A stretch of DNA of 6,471 nt from CAZOBJ01 sp964577825 (GCA_964577825.1 CAZOBJ010000143.1:1-6471), one strand, 5' to 3'; counted from the stretch's first letter, positions 1-6,471 are shown. The notes: generated by a model not told the origin, from the letters alone. Numbers and translations: made by a program.

Positions 1-1245
1 TGGCACAAGCTCGGCTCCCAGACCGATTACGCCCGCCGCTACTACCAGACCGAACTGGCCCATATGATGGATGCTGTCCTTCAAGGGCCCGGAGACCGCG
101 AGTTCCTTGAGGCGCTGGTCGCCTTGCCGGACAGCCGCGAAGACCTTCTTGCTTTGCCGAAGGTGGCCAGCCTGACGGAGGATCTCATGGCCGAGGGCCT
201 TGATCCTCTCGCAGATCTGGAACAACTCCTCTACGAACGCGCGTCTCTGCCCCAGTCCGTGCGCGAACGCCTTGAACAGCCCCATGCGCAAGACGCCCTG
301 GAGATCGTTCGGCAGTATCGTGTGGGCAAGGTCTTGCGCGAGAAATACAAACTGGAGCCGGAGATCATGCTCAAGCTCAATCGGACATTTGGGCCGCTGG
401 ACTGGCGAGGGTGCGATGCACACGCGATCTATTGGTCCTATCGTGGCCGTGAAGTCGCCTATGGACGCGAGGATTTCCCGGAGTACGAAGAGAAGTATGA
501 GCGCCTGCTCTATTTCGCACTGTGCGACCTGTATCGGAGAGGCAAGATTCGCATCAGTGAAGAGGGGCTGGTATACAATGAACCAGACTATCGGTTCTTC
601 GACACGGCACGCAAGCATCTGAAGGACCTCTTAGAGCGCGCGCGCCGCGAGCGAAGGGAGTCCGGCGGTCCGGATTCGTACCCCACAGGGCCTTTGTCCG
701 GATATGTCAACATGCTCAAGGAAGCGATCTTCCTATACTATTTCCACGGGATGACAGACAAGGCCGATCAATGGCTGGAGTACCTGCGCGAGATCTTTCC
801 AAACGACGAGAACCTCAACGTCCCCATCGAGGTGTGGATCCGGCACAATGTGCGCAACTTCGTGGACCAGATGACCATACGCCGCACCATGATCATCGTC
901 GACGCCTCGCTCAACAACTATTACTTATATTTGTCCCTGGGCGATCCAGACACCGCGGCCAGCTTCCGACGGCGCGCGGTCATGCTGCATGAATACCTCT
1001 ATGATCGATGGGCCAGCGATCCAAGCCAGCCATGGGTCGGCGTGGTGCCGCCATTGGGTGATCTTCTGGCCGACCGACTGACCGCGATCCTGGATGGCCG
1101 AGTCCCCGAGTTTACGGAAACGATGCGCGCGCGCTTGCGTGCGGCCTTGCCCGAGGAGCAAATCGAGGCGGCGGAAGAACGGATGCGCCGCAAGCAGGAG
1201 CGCGAGGAAGAGATCCGCCAGGAGCGGGCGCGAGAGGAACTCTGA
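1..1245 (+). CDS. Unrecognised helix-rich protein, 5' end outside the window
   Basis: I do not recognise a named family. The frame is open from base 1: 21 codons precede the first ATG at 64, beginning WHKLGSQTDYARRYYQ. No ribosome binding site lies before 64, so the gene very probably starts upstream and at least 414 residues are visible. The protein has no signal peptide or membrane segment in the visible part and looks soluble and mostly alpha-helical. It is rich in aromatic residues, for example the segment near window residues 124-150 with FGPLDWRGCDAHAIYWSYRG, and a middle block (about 235-330) with repeated Tyr and Asp/Asn that resembles TPR-like helical pairs (LKEAIFLYYFHGMTDKADQW). 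The last 35 residues are a highly charged Glu/Arg stretch likely to form a helix or coiled coil. A 123-base gap separates it from the lipoprotein gene, so it may or may not share that transcript. Coding status is confident; function is unknown. Confidence 0.85.
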   Translation, partial: WHKLGSQTDYARRYYQTELAHMMDAVLQGPGDREFLEALVALPDSREDLLALPKVASLTEDLMAEGLDPLADLEQLLYERASLPQSVRERLEQPHAQDALEIVRQYRVGKVLREKYKLEPEIMLKLNRTFGPLDWRGCDAHAIYWSYRGREVAYGREDFPEYEEKYERLLYFALCDLYRRGKIRISEEGLVYNEPDYRFFDTARKHLKDLLERARRERRESGGPDSYPTGPLSGYVNMLKEAIFLYYFHGMTDKADQWLEYLREIFPNDENLNVPIEVWIRHNVRNFVDQMTIRRTMIIVDASLNNYYLYLSLGDPDTAASFRRRAVMLHEYLYDRWASDPSQPWVGVVPPLGDLLADRLTAILDGRVPEFTETMRARLRAALPEEQIEAAEERMRRKQEREEEIRQERAREEL

Positions 1246-1246
1246 G

Positions 1247-1274
1247 TCGTCGACGATGTCTCGCCGTCGTCGGC
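1247..1274 (+). repeat. Palindrome and hairpin-forming inverted repeat after the first gene
   Basis: A perfect 10-base palindrome, TCGTCGACGA, lies at 1247-1256, two bases after the stop codon. Its right half (CGACGA, 1251-1256) also pairs with TCGTCG at 1267-1272. With flanking G-U and G-C pairs this gives an RNA stem of about 9 base pairs (1249-1257 with 1266-1274) around an 8-base loop. No T-tract follows, so it is not a canonical intrinsic terminator. It could be a 3'-end stabilising or pausing structure, or chance in GC-rich DNA. Confidence 0.3.
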
Positions 1275-1358
1275 TTGATCGGCACGATTTCCGGAGAAGG
1301 CTCCTTGTAGTCGGGCGTCTGTGCCTGTAGACTTGCCTCCCTTTTCCCGGATGCATCC

Positions 1359-1362
1359 GGAG
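1359..1362 (+). promoter_or_regulatory. Ribosome binding site that sets the lipoprotein start
   Basis: GGAG lies six bases before the ATG at 1369. The longer in-frame options, GTG at 1321 and ATG at 1351, would put 16 or 6 extra residues (including Pro, Asp and Glu) ahead of the lipoprotein signal peptide. The signal peptide is well formed only from 1369. Confidence 0.7.
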
Positions 1363-1368
1363 ACAACC

Positions 1369-2292
1369 ATGCGGCGACTCCTTCAGGCCTTGCTCATCGC
1401 CACGGGCGGCCTGGCGGCCGGTTGTACGATCCCGGGACCCTGGCAGCGACCCCCCTCACCGCGACCCAGAGAGGCGCCGCCGCCCGTGGTATCCGACCTC
1501 GCCGTTCCATCTGGCGCGGATGAGACCATGCGCTCCGGGCTGCGTCACCTTGCGCGCGCCTTGGCGGCGGCGAACCAACTCCAGACCCTCGAGGCGCAGG
1601 CGCGCATGAAGGCGATCTCACCTGCCGAGGACTTCTCGCTGCGTTTCTCCGCCCATCTCTTGTTCGCGCGTCCCGACCGCCTGCGTCTGCGGGCGACCAA
1701 GGCGCTCGGCACCGAGATTCTGGATCTGGCGCTCGTGGGCCAAGCCCTTGACGTTTGGCTACCTCGAGAGCGAACGTTCTATCGAGGCAGTATTGCTGAC
1801 CTGCGCGGCGAGGCGGTAGACTTCCGCCCGGAGGCTGTGGTCGGCCACGCGCTCCTGCCGGTCCAGAGATTCCACCGCGCGTCCTGGGAGATGCGCACGG
1901 ATGAAGAGGGACATGTGCTCCTACGTGAGCGCATCGCAGGTCCCCACAACCGACTGACCCTGGACCCCGAAGACGGTCGTCTCTTGCTGCGAGAGGTGGT
2001 CGACGAGTCTGGGCAGGTCCGAACCCAGGTAGCCTTCGACCGGTACGAACCCCTCCCAGGACTGGCGGGAGAGCCCCTGTTCGCGCGCCGCCTACACATG
2101 CGATTTCCGCAGACCGGACGTGAGCTCATCGTGGTGTTTACCGATCTGGCCCCGAATCCATCCGTCCAAGCCTCCGACTTCTGGCTTCCGGTGCCCGAGG
2201 CGGCCAAGGCCGTGCGCCCGCTCGGCCCGACCGGCGTACCGGTGCGCCACGCGATCGACGAGGACGCCGAGACCACGGGGAAGAGGCCATGA
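1369..2292 (+). CDS. Outer-membrane-type lipoprotein, LolB/DUF4292-like
   Basis: This is probably a lipid-anchored acceptor that works with the exporter and LolA-like protein encoded downstream. The 307-residue product starts with a lipoprotein signal peptide: Arg2-Arg3, a hydrophobic core, and the lipobox AAGC with Cys19 as the expected lipidated residue. Neither Cys+1 (Thr20) nor Cys+2 (Ile21) is Asp, so there is no obvious inner-membrane retention signal by the enterobacterial rule. A Pro/Arg-rich linker follows (about 22-40), then a body of alternating beta strands (about 70-275). Its pattern, FSAHLLFARPDRLRLRAT, then LGTEILDLAL and LDVWLPRERTFYRG, is the half-barrel signature of LolA/LolB/DUF4292-type lipid-binding folds. 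Its end overlaps the exporter gene start by four bases (ATGA), so the two are likely co-translated. The family assignment rests on pattern recognition and could shift between LolB-like, DUF4292 and a LolA-like sorting protein; the lipoprotein call is firmer. Confidence 0.8.
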   Translation: MRRLLQALLIATGGLAAGCTIPGPWQRPPSPRPREAPPPVVSDLAVPSGADETMRSGLRHLARALAAANQLQTLEAQARMKAISPAEDFSLRFSAHLLFARPDRLRLRATKALGTEILDLALVGQALDVWLPRERTFYRGSIADLRGEAVDFRPEAVVGHALLPVQRFHRASWEMRTDEEGHVLLRERIAGPHNRLTLDPEDGRLLLREVVDESGQVRTQVAFDRYEPLPGLAGEPLFARRLHMRFPQTGRELIVVFTDLAPNPSVQASDFWLPVPEAAKAVRPLGPTGVPVRHAIDEDAETTGKRP

Positions 2293-5200
2293 CGCGCAGA
2301 CTTCTTGCCGCTTGCGCCCATGCGGCCTGCGCGCATTATCGGGCCGTGCTGCTCGTGGCCCTGGGGCTCACCCTGCTATCGCTCGTGCCGCCGTTTCTCT
2401 TTGGAACCGAATTCTCGGCCTCCGTGCGCAAGCTCATGCCCGAGCACCACGCCTCCGCGTCCGCCTTCAACCGGGCTGTCAGCGACTTCGGCACTGCTGA
2501 CGAGGCCTTCGTCGTGTTCCGCATCCAGCACCGCCAAGACCTGTCGGCGGTGGGCAAGTACGCAACGCGTTTGGCCAAGCGCTTGCGCACCGACCCCGAG
2601 ATCCAGGACGCCTATTGCCGGTACCTCCGTCCCGACGAGCTGGAATTCTTCGAGAATGAGCTTCGCAGGCGAGGTCTGCTCTACGTGCCCCCAGCGGGAC
2701 TCCAGCGCGTGGAGCAAGCCCTCTCCGCAAGGCGAATCGCGCGCGCGGCACGACGCACAAGCAACGACCTATTCGCCGGCAGCGTACAGCCGGGACAAGA
2801 GGCCCTGCTTCTCCTGCGTCATCTGGGCATGGAGGCGGTCTTTCGCGAGGCTCTGCCCGGACACTTCCGCGAGCTCTACGACAAGGACGCGGACACGCAG
2901 GGATACATCGCAGCCTTGCCGGACGCGGATCATGACGACACTCTACTGTTGCTGGCGGTGCGCCCCCGTGGGCCTGCACAGCGACTCGAGTATTCGCGCC
3001 GCATCATGCAGCGCATCCGCCAGACGACCAACCAGATTCTGCAAGAAATGCCCCCTGCCCTGGCATCGCCGGCCGTCACCGTCGCCTATGCAGGGGGATA
3101 TGAGGTCGCTGTCCGCTACACACACCACATGCAGTCCAGCCTCTTTTCCACCCTCATCACCAGCCTGGTCGGCGTGCTCCTCCTCTTCGGCTACTGCTAC
3201 AGGCGCTATGGGGTCATCTTGTACGTAGGCCTGCCGCTCGTCATGATCGTGTGCTGGACGCTGGGGCTGGCGTGGTTGCTCTTCGGAAAACTGAATGCCA
3301 TCAGCTGTGCGTTCGCCGCCGTCCTTGTGGGCCTTGGGGTCGACTACGCGATCCACATCTACAACCGCTATGTGACGGAGCGCGTGAAGGGCACCGACGT
3401 AGAGACCAGCTTCGCCTTGTCCCTGCGGCACACCGGGCACGGCGTTCTGATCGGGATGCTCACCACGTCTCTGAGCTTCTTCGCCCTCATGGCCACCGAG
3501 TTTCGCGGGCTCTCGCAGTTCGGCATCCTTGCCGGCCTTGGCCTCGCCATGGCCGTGCCCGCCATGGTGTTCGTCCTCCCGGCCCTCGTGGTCTGGCGCA
3601 GCAAGCATGGCCAGGGCGAACATCCCAGAGCCCTACGGTCGATCACGTTTGGGCTGCCGTACCTTGCGCGAGGCATCCGCCGGCGCCCCGGGCTGGTCGT
3701 CGGGATTGGCCTTGGCCTTGCTGCGGTCAGTGCCGTTTACCTGCTCGTCGTGCAAAACGGGGTCCGCTTCGACGAGCGCCTGGCCAGCCTGCGGCCCAGC
3801 GAGGACCCTGTGTTTGAGCTGGGAGAGGAGATCTCCTCTCGATTCACCCGAAAGGGCACGGCTCAGCAGATGCTCCTGATCACCGGGCCTACCGAGGCCG
3901 CGGCCATGAACAACGCCCACGGCCTGGCCGACCGGCTGGAGACCCTGCGCAAGGAAGGCACCATCAAAGGGTACGAGATCCTGACAGCCTACTTGCCCGC
4001 GCCCCGCGCGCAGCGCTTGCGCAAGGAGACGATGGAGTCTATCGACTTCGAAGCCGCAGCCCGGCACCTGCGCGAAGAGCTCGACCGGCAGGGGTTGGCT
4101 TCCGAGCCTTTTGCCCCTGTGTTTGACTTCTTCGAAAACCACGCGTCCCTGGTGCGCAGCGAAGACGTGCTGCTTCCCACCGAGTTCCGAGATACACCGA
4201 TATGGCGTCTTTTGCATCGGATGGTCGGCCGACACAAGGTGGAATATCGCACGGACCGCAAACGACGGCCGAATGCCTGGCATGCGTTCGACCAGCACGG
4301 GAGCCTGGTGCTCGCGGAGCTTCCCACCAGCCGCGAAGGCCTGCGTTACTTCGTGGAGGATGCTCCGGTCACCCAGTTGGCGCTCGAGTATCTGGCCGCT
4401 ATCGGAGTGACGCAGGTACGCGTTCGTCCGAAGGACGTGAAGGATGCCGGCGGCACGCAAGTCACCACACTAGATTTGGACGGCCCGAACGGGACAAAGC
4501 CACCAGGGCCGGCCCTTGTGTTCGCCAGCACAGTGCACAATCCCCAAGGAAAGCCCGTACTTCGAGAGGGCATGACAGTCACTCGGCTCCTGGTCACCTA
4601 CTTGCGAGAAGCCAATTGTCGGTCCATCACCTGCTACGGCGAGGGATGGACCGTGCTCGCGCACGTGAACCCGACAGAGGCGCAGATCCGAGGCGTGGAA
4701 CTCTCTGCGACCTGGGTGCGTTCGGTTCGCGAGGGCCTAGCGATCAGTCCGACAGACGAGTCGGGGTCCGTTTTCCTGACCGGGACCATGGTGGTTGCCC
4801 ACGACCTCGCAAGAATCGTGAAGGCCGATTTCTTGCGCATCTCCTGCTGGGTAGCCGTGATCGCGGCGGTCGTATTGGTTGTCTGCTATCGAGACGCGAC
4901 ACGCGTTCTTCTCTCCCTTACCCCCATTGCCGTGGGGCTTGTCTTTTTGATGGGTCTGATGAGCGTGTTCGGCATTTCCTTCAACTTCATCAATGTGCTT
5001 GTGGTTCCCGTCATCATTGGGCTCGGCGTGGACAATGGCATCCACCTCGTCCATCGATTCTTCGAGACCCGCGGCGATGTCGGTCTTGTCGTCACCGACA
5101 CGGGCCGCGCCATCGTGATCACGAACTTGACGAGCATGGTCGGATTCGGCTCGCTGTGGGTGGGCAGCTACCGAGGGCTCACCAGCATGGGCCGCTTGTC

Positions 5201-5345
5201 CGTCCTGGGCCTGTCCATGTCCATCCTGGCCTCGCTGATTGTGCTTCCTGCGCTCATGGAACTCCTGCGACGCCACGCCCTGATCCGCTTCCCGGACCAG
5301 GGCCCGCCCGCCGACCGAAGATCAGTGAATGGCGAGAGTTCCTGA
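2289..5345 (+). CDS. RND-superfamily MMPL exporter, HpnN-like
   Basis: This is a 1018-residue inner-membrane transporter, expected to use the proton gradient to move lipids or other hydrophobic molecules towards the periplasm. It shows the duplicated RND plan: TM1 (about 18-39), a first periplasmic domain (40-282), TM2-6 (about 283-435), TM7 (about 466-488), a second periplasmic domain (490-848) and TM8-12 (about 850-992). Each half carries the family's TM4-type motif: GLGVDYAIH at 348-356 (Asp352) and GLGVDNGIH at 911-919 (Asp915), the acidic residues expected in proton coupling. The start of the first domain, with FSASVRKLMPEH, is typical of the HpnN/MMPL group. The second domain, about 360 residues, is clearly longer than the first, about 243, and holds a CX4C pair (Cys777, Cys782). 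The start overlaps the preceding stop (ATGA), with GGGGAAGAGG just upstream. The RND/MMPL assignment is secure, the HpnN comparison moderate, the cargo unknown. RND lipid exporters of sterols or pigments are alternatives. Confidence 0.93.
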   Translation: MTRRLLAACAHAACAHYRAVLLVALGLTLLSLVPPFLFGTEFSASVRKLMPEHHASASAFNRAVSDFGTADEAFVVFRIQHRQDLSAVGKYATRLAKRLRTDPEIQDAYCRYLRPDELEFFENELRRRGLLYVPPAGLQRVEQALSARRIARAARRTSNDLFAGSVQPGQEALLLLRHLGMEAVFREALPGHFRELYDKDADTQGYIAALPDADHDDTLLLLAVRPRGPAQRLEYSRRIMQRIRQTTNQILQEMPPALASPAVTVAYAGGYEVAVRYTHHMQSSLFSTLITSLVGVLLLFGYCYRRYGVILYVGLPLVMIVCWTLGLAWLLFGKLNAISCAFAAVLVGLGVDYAIHIYNRYVTERVKGTDVETSFALSLRHTGHGVLIGMLTTSLSFFALMATEFRGLSQFGILAGLGLAMAVPAMVFVLPALVVWRSKHGQGEHPRALRSITFGLPYLARGIRRRPGLVVGIGLGLAAVSAVYLLVVQNGVRFDERLASLRPSEDPVFELGEEISSRFTRKGTAQQMLLITGPTEAAAMNNAHGLADRLETLRKEGTIKGYEILTAYLPAPRAQRLRKETMESIDFEAAARHLREELDRQGLASEPFAPVFDFFENHASLVRSEDVLLPTEFRDTPIWRLLHRMVGRHKVEYRTDRKRRPNAWHAFDQHGSLVLAELPTSREGLRYFVEDAPVTQLALEYLAAIGVTQVRVRPKDVKDAGGTQVTTLDLDGPNGTKPPGPALVFASTVHNPQGKPVLREGMTVTRLLVTYLREANCRSITCYGEGWTVLAHVNPTEAQIRGVELSATWVRSVREGLAISPTDESGSVFLTGTMVVAHDLARIVKADFLRISCWVAVIAAVVLVVCYRDATRVLLSLTPIAVGLVFLMGLMSVFGISFNFINVLVVPVIIGLGVDNGIHLVHRFFETRGDVGLVVTDTGRAIVITNLTSMVGFGSLWVGSYRGLTSMGRLSVLGLSMSILASLIVLPALMELLRRHALIRFPDQGPPADRRSVNGESS

Positions 5346-5354
5346 GGCCGCACA

Positions 5355-5383
5355 TGGACAAAGGCAGATCTTTCCATTACAAT
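5355..5383 (+). promoter_or_regulatory. Sigma70-type promoter upstream of the LolA-like gene
   Basis: TGGACA (5355-5360) and TACAAT (5378-5383) each differ from the TTGACA and TATAAT consensus boxes by one base and are separated by exactly 17 bases. Transcription would begin near 5390, leaving an untranslated leader of about 33 bases before the ATG at 5424. The site falls in the only gap after the exporter gene, in a local AT-richer dip. It would let the LolA-like and STAS genes be expressed apart from, or in addition to, read-through from the exporter. Confidence 0.6.
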
Positions 5384-5410
5384 ACAGCATAGCGCTTTGC
5401 ACGGTGCCAT

Positions 5411-5414
5411 GAGG
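5411..5414 (+). promoter_or_regulatory. Ribosome binding site that sets the LolA-like start
   Basis: GAGG lies nine bases before the ATG at 5424. Two earlier in-frame starts exist, TTG at 5397 and ATG at 5409, but neither has a clear binding site. Both also add residues (including Arg-Asp-Phe-Pro) ahead of an otherwise ideal signal peptide. Confidence 0.55.
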
Positions 5415-5423
5415 GACTTTCCG

Positions 5424-6281
5424 ATGCGCCTCGCTTGTGTGTTGCTTCTCTCTGCGGCGGTCCTGGCCTCGCCTCTCGAACGTGCCGACGCGGCCGAGGC
5501 CGAAGCCCCCTGCCCTCCCCCGGAGAGTCAAGGCGAGGCGATTGAACTCAGCCGAGAGGCTGCGGACGCGTTTCTCGACGAGCTCTTCGCCTACTACGAG
5601 AAGGTCGAACGCCTATCTGCAAACCTTGCGCAAACGAAGCGTGGCGGCGTGTTCAAGAACCCACAGCGCAAGGCCGGTACGCTCAAGTTGCAGGCCCCCG
5701 ACCGGTTTGTGGTAGATCTGTCCGAACACGGTCTGCGCATCGTCGGTGACGGACGCTACATCTGGTTGCACGACACGGAGTTCGGCGACGTGGAGCGATA
5801 CGACGCGCCAGGACAAGGCGCAGCCACCGGCGACACACCGGCAGCCCAGGCGGGTGCTCTCGGCGCCTTGGTCGCGCTGGGCCAGGGAACAGTAGAGGAG
5901 CTACGACGCACTTACGAGGTCACTGCCCTGCGCGGCCGCGGACTCGACGGGGCCCGGCAGACCAAGCTTCGGCTCGTGCCTCGAGACCGAGACCCGGGCG
6001 ATCCGCAGCGTCTCTTGTTCGTCTTTCCACACGCAGAGTTCATTCCGCACGAGATTGCGCTCGTAGGGCCTGACCCCGGAGCCGGACGCGAGCCGACAGT
6101 AACAACCGTCCATCTCTCCGAGACCAGTACCAACGTGGACGGGTTGGAACCGTTCCCCGAAGAGACCTTCATGTTTGAGCCGAAAGAACATATGGAAATC
6201 CGCGATATGAGCGCGGAAGGCGCGCGACGCATTTCGATCGACGAGGCGCGACAGGCCGCGGCATCCGCACCTGGAGGATGA
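5424..6281 (+). CDS. Periplasmic LolA-like lipoprotein/lipid carrier
   Basis: This is a likely periplasmic chaperone that carries a lipidated or hydrophobic cargo from the inner to the outer membrane. The 285-residue product opens with a Sec signal peptide (Arg2, hydrophobic core 3-16) with a probable cleavage after the ADA at 21-23. There is no lipobox, so it should be soluble. The mature part follows the LolA pattern. A helix with FLDELFAYYEKVERLSANLAQ leads to the strand segment GTLKLQAPDRFVVDL (86-99), then IVGDGRYIWLHD (106-117), the equivalent of LolA's 'sDGk.lw.yd'. The C-terminal half holds paired strands (about 163-185 and 196-256) ending in a Phe-rich FPEETFMFEP (244-253), as in the LolA terminus. 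A Gly/Ala-rich stretch (about 129-155) replaces the usual central loop. At 285 residues it is longer than typical LolA (about 200), partly because of the acidic N-terminal linker and a C-terminal extension (about 260-285). It lies 78 bases after the exporter gene with its own promoter, and its stop overlaps the STAS gene's candidate ATG. It may be a pathway-specific paralogue rather than the housekeeping LolA. Confidence 0.85.
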   Translation: MRLACVLLLSAAVLASPLERADAAEAEAPCPPPESQGEAIELSREAADAFLDELFAYYEKVERLSANLAQTKRGGVFKNPQRKAGTLKLQAPDRFVVDLSEHGLRIVGDGRYIWLHDTEFGDVERYDAPGQGAATGDTPAAQAGALGALVALGQGTVEELRRTYEVTALRGRGLDGARQTKLRLVPRDRDPGDPQRLLFVFPHAEFIPHEIALVGPDPGAGREPTVTTVHLSETSTNVDGLEPFPEETFMFEPKEHMEIRDMSAEGARRISIDEARQAAASAPGG

Positions 6282-6471
6282 GAGGCGGGGAGCAACCCTT
6301 GCGCGTCGAGCAGAGGGAAGACTACTGCCTGGTGCAGCCCAGCGGCGTGCTGGACGGGCACGGCGAGGAGGACACCGCCTTCATCGAACTGCTAGGCCAG
6401 GATGAGCGAGACCTGACCGAACACCACGTGCTGGACCTCTCCGACGTCGAGTACATGAACAGCACCATGCT
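6278..6471 (+). CDS. STAS-domain protein, 3' end outside the window
   Basis: About 64 residues are visible and the gene continues past the right edge. The sequence fits the first half of a STAS domain: a strand with CLVQPSGVLDG (17-27), a helix with DTAFIELLGQ (32-41), then VLDLSDVEYMNSTM (51-64), matching the 'DLs.V.yiDSsGl' motif that holds the phosphorylation site in SpoIIAA/RsbV-type antagonists. Here the Asp is Asn61, Ser62 is kept, and Thr63 sits at the usual phospho-Ser position. The ATG at 6278 overlaps the preceding stop, but GGAGG (6273-6277) abuts it with no spacing. An in-frame TTG at 6299 is preceded by GGGGAG (6287-6292) at six bases and would start the protein right at the domain, so that start may be the real one. 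Likely role: anti-anti-sigma or other partner-switch regulator. An MlaB-like partner of a lipid transporter is a weaker alternative. Confidence 0.8.
   Translation, partial: MRGGEQPLRVEQREDYCLVQPSGVLDGHGEEDTAFIELLGQDERDLTEHHVLDLSDVEYMNSTM
6287..6292 (+). promoter_or_regulatory. Candidate ribosome binding site for an alternative TTG start of the STAS gene
   Basis: GGGGAG lies six bases before an in-frame TTG at 6299, which is a better geometry than the GGAGG that directly touches the ATG at 6278. If used, the protein loses seven residues and the gene no longer overlaps its neighbour, leaving a 17-base gap. Confidence 0.4.

Noticed and set aside
64..1245. First gene starting at the ATG at 64
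   Set aside because: There is no ribosome binding site before 64, and the frame is open and protein-like from base 1, so the true start is upstream of the window.
1246..1310. Intrinsic terminator between the first gene and the lipoprotein gene
   Set aside because: The stem near 1249-1274 and the short GGAG/CTCC stem (1293-1304) are not followed by a run of T, so neither qualifies.
1305..1333. Possible promoter TTGTAG, 17 bases, TAGACT before the lipoprotein gene
   Set aside because: The spacing is ideal but only 3 of 6 and 4 of 6 bases match the consensus boxes, too weak to claim. The lipoprotein-exporter pair may be driven by this site or by read-through from upstream.
2305..3228. 307-residue open frame on the + strand inside the exporter gene
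   Set aside because: It is a Ser/Arg/Pro/Cys-rich shadow of the real frame, which carries the MMPL transmembrane and motif pattern.
3633..4460. 275-residue open frame on the - strand within the exporter gene
   Set aside because: It is fully antisense to the MMPL coding sequence, with no ribosome binding site assessed as convincing and no domain pattern. It is best explained as a codon-bias shadow.
4202..5392. 396-residue open frame on the + strand overlapping the exporter gene
   Set aside because: It lies in another frame of the secure MMPL gene. Its translation is Arg/His/Gly/Pro-rich and low in complexity, with no recognisable motif. Long shadow frames are expected in GC-rich DNA.
1..6471. 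CRISPR arrays, tRNA or rRNA genes, insertion sequences, attachment sites
   Set aside because: No regularly spaced repeats, tRNA-like cloverleaf, rRNA segments, transposase motifs or terminal inverted repeats were seen. The window is almost fully coding.

Overview
The window is a GC-rich, densely packed bacterial stretch with every gene on the + strand. It encodes a lipobox lipoprotein, a LolA-type periplasmic carrier and a large RND/MMPL exporter, so the cell must have two membranes. The exporter and LolA-like sequences, and the style of the unrecognised first gene, suggest the PVC superphylum (Planctomycetota, Kiritimatiellota, Lentisphaerota or Verrucomicrobiota). That placement is an impression from sequence style, not a demonstrated one.

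Layout: (1) positions 1-1245 hold the 3' part of an unrecognised soluble, helix-rich protein with a charged tail. (2) A 123-base gap contains a hairpin-forming inverted repeat just after the stop, and a good ribosome binding site at its end. (3) Positions 1369-2292 encode a lipoprotein with a LolB/DUF4292-like body. (4) Its stop overlaps the start of a 1018-residue, 12-helix MMPL/RND exporter (2289-5345) that resembles the HpnN group. (5) A 78-base gap carries a clear sigma70-type promoter (TGGACA, 17 bases, TACAAT). (6) Positions 5424-6281 encode a secreted LolA-like carrier. (7) Its stop overlaps the candidate start of a STAS-domain protein that runs off the window's right edge.

Taken together, genes 3 to 6 look like a dedicated pathway for moving a hydrophobic molecule across the envelope. 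The MMPL pump would release cargo from the inner membrane, the LolA-like protein would carry it through the periplasm, and the LolB-like lipoprotein would accept it at the outer membrane. Comparable MMPL, LolA and lipoprotein groupings are known in aryl polyene/flexirubin pigment clusters and in hopanoid-associated loci. The window contains no biosynthetic gene that would identify the cargo. The coupled STAS gene could be a regulator of the anti-sigma-antagonist type or, less likely, an MlaB-like transporter partner.
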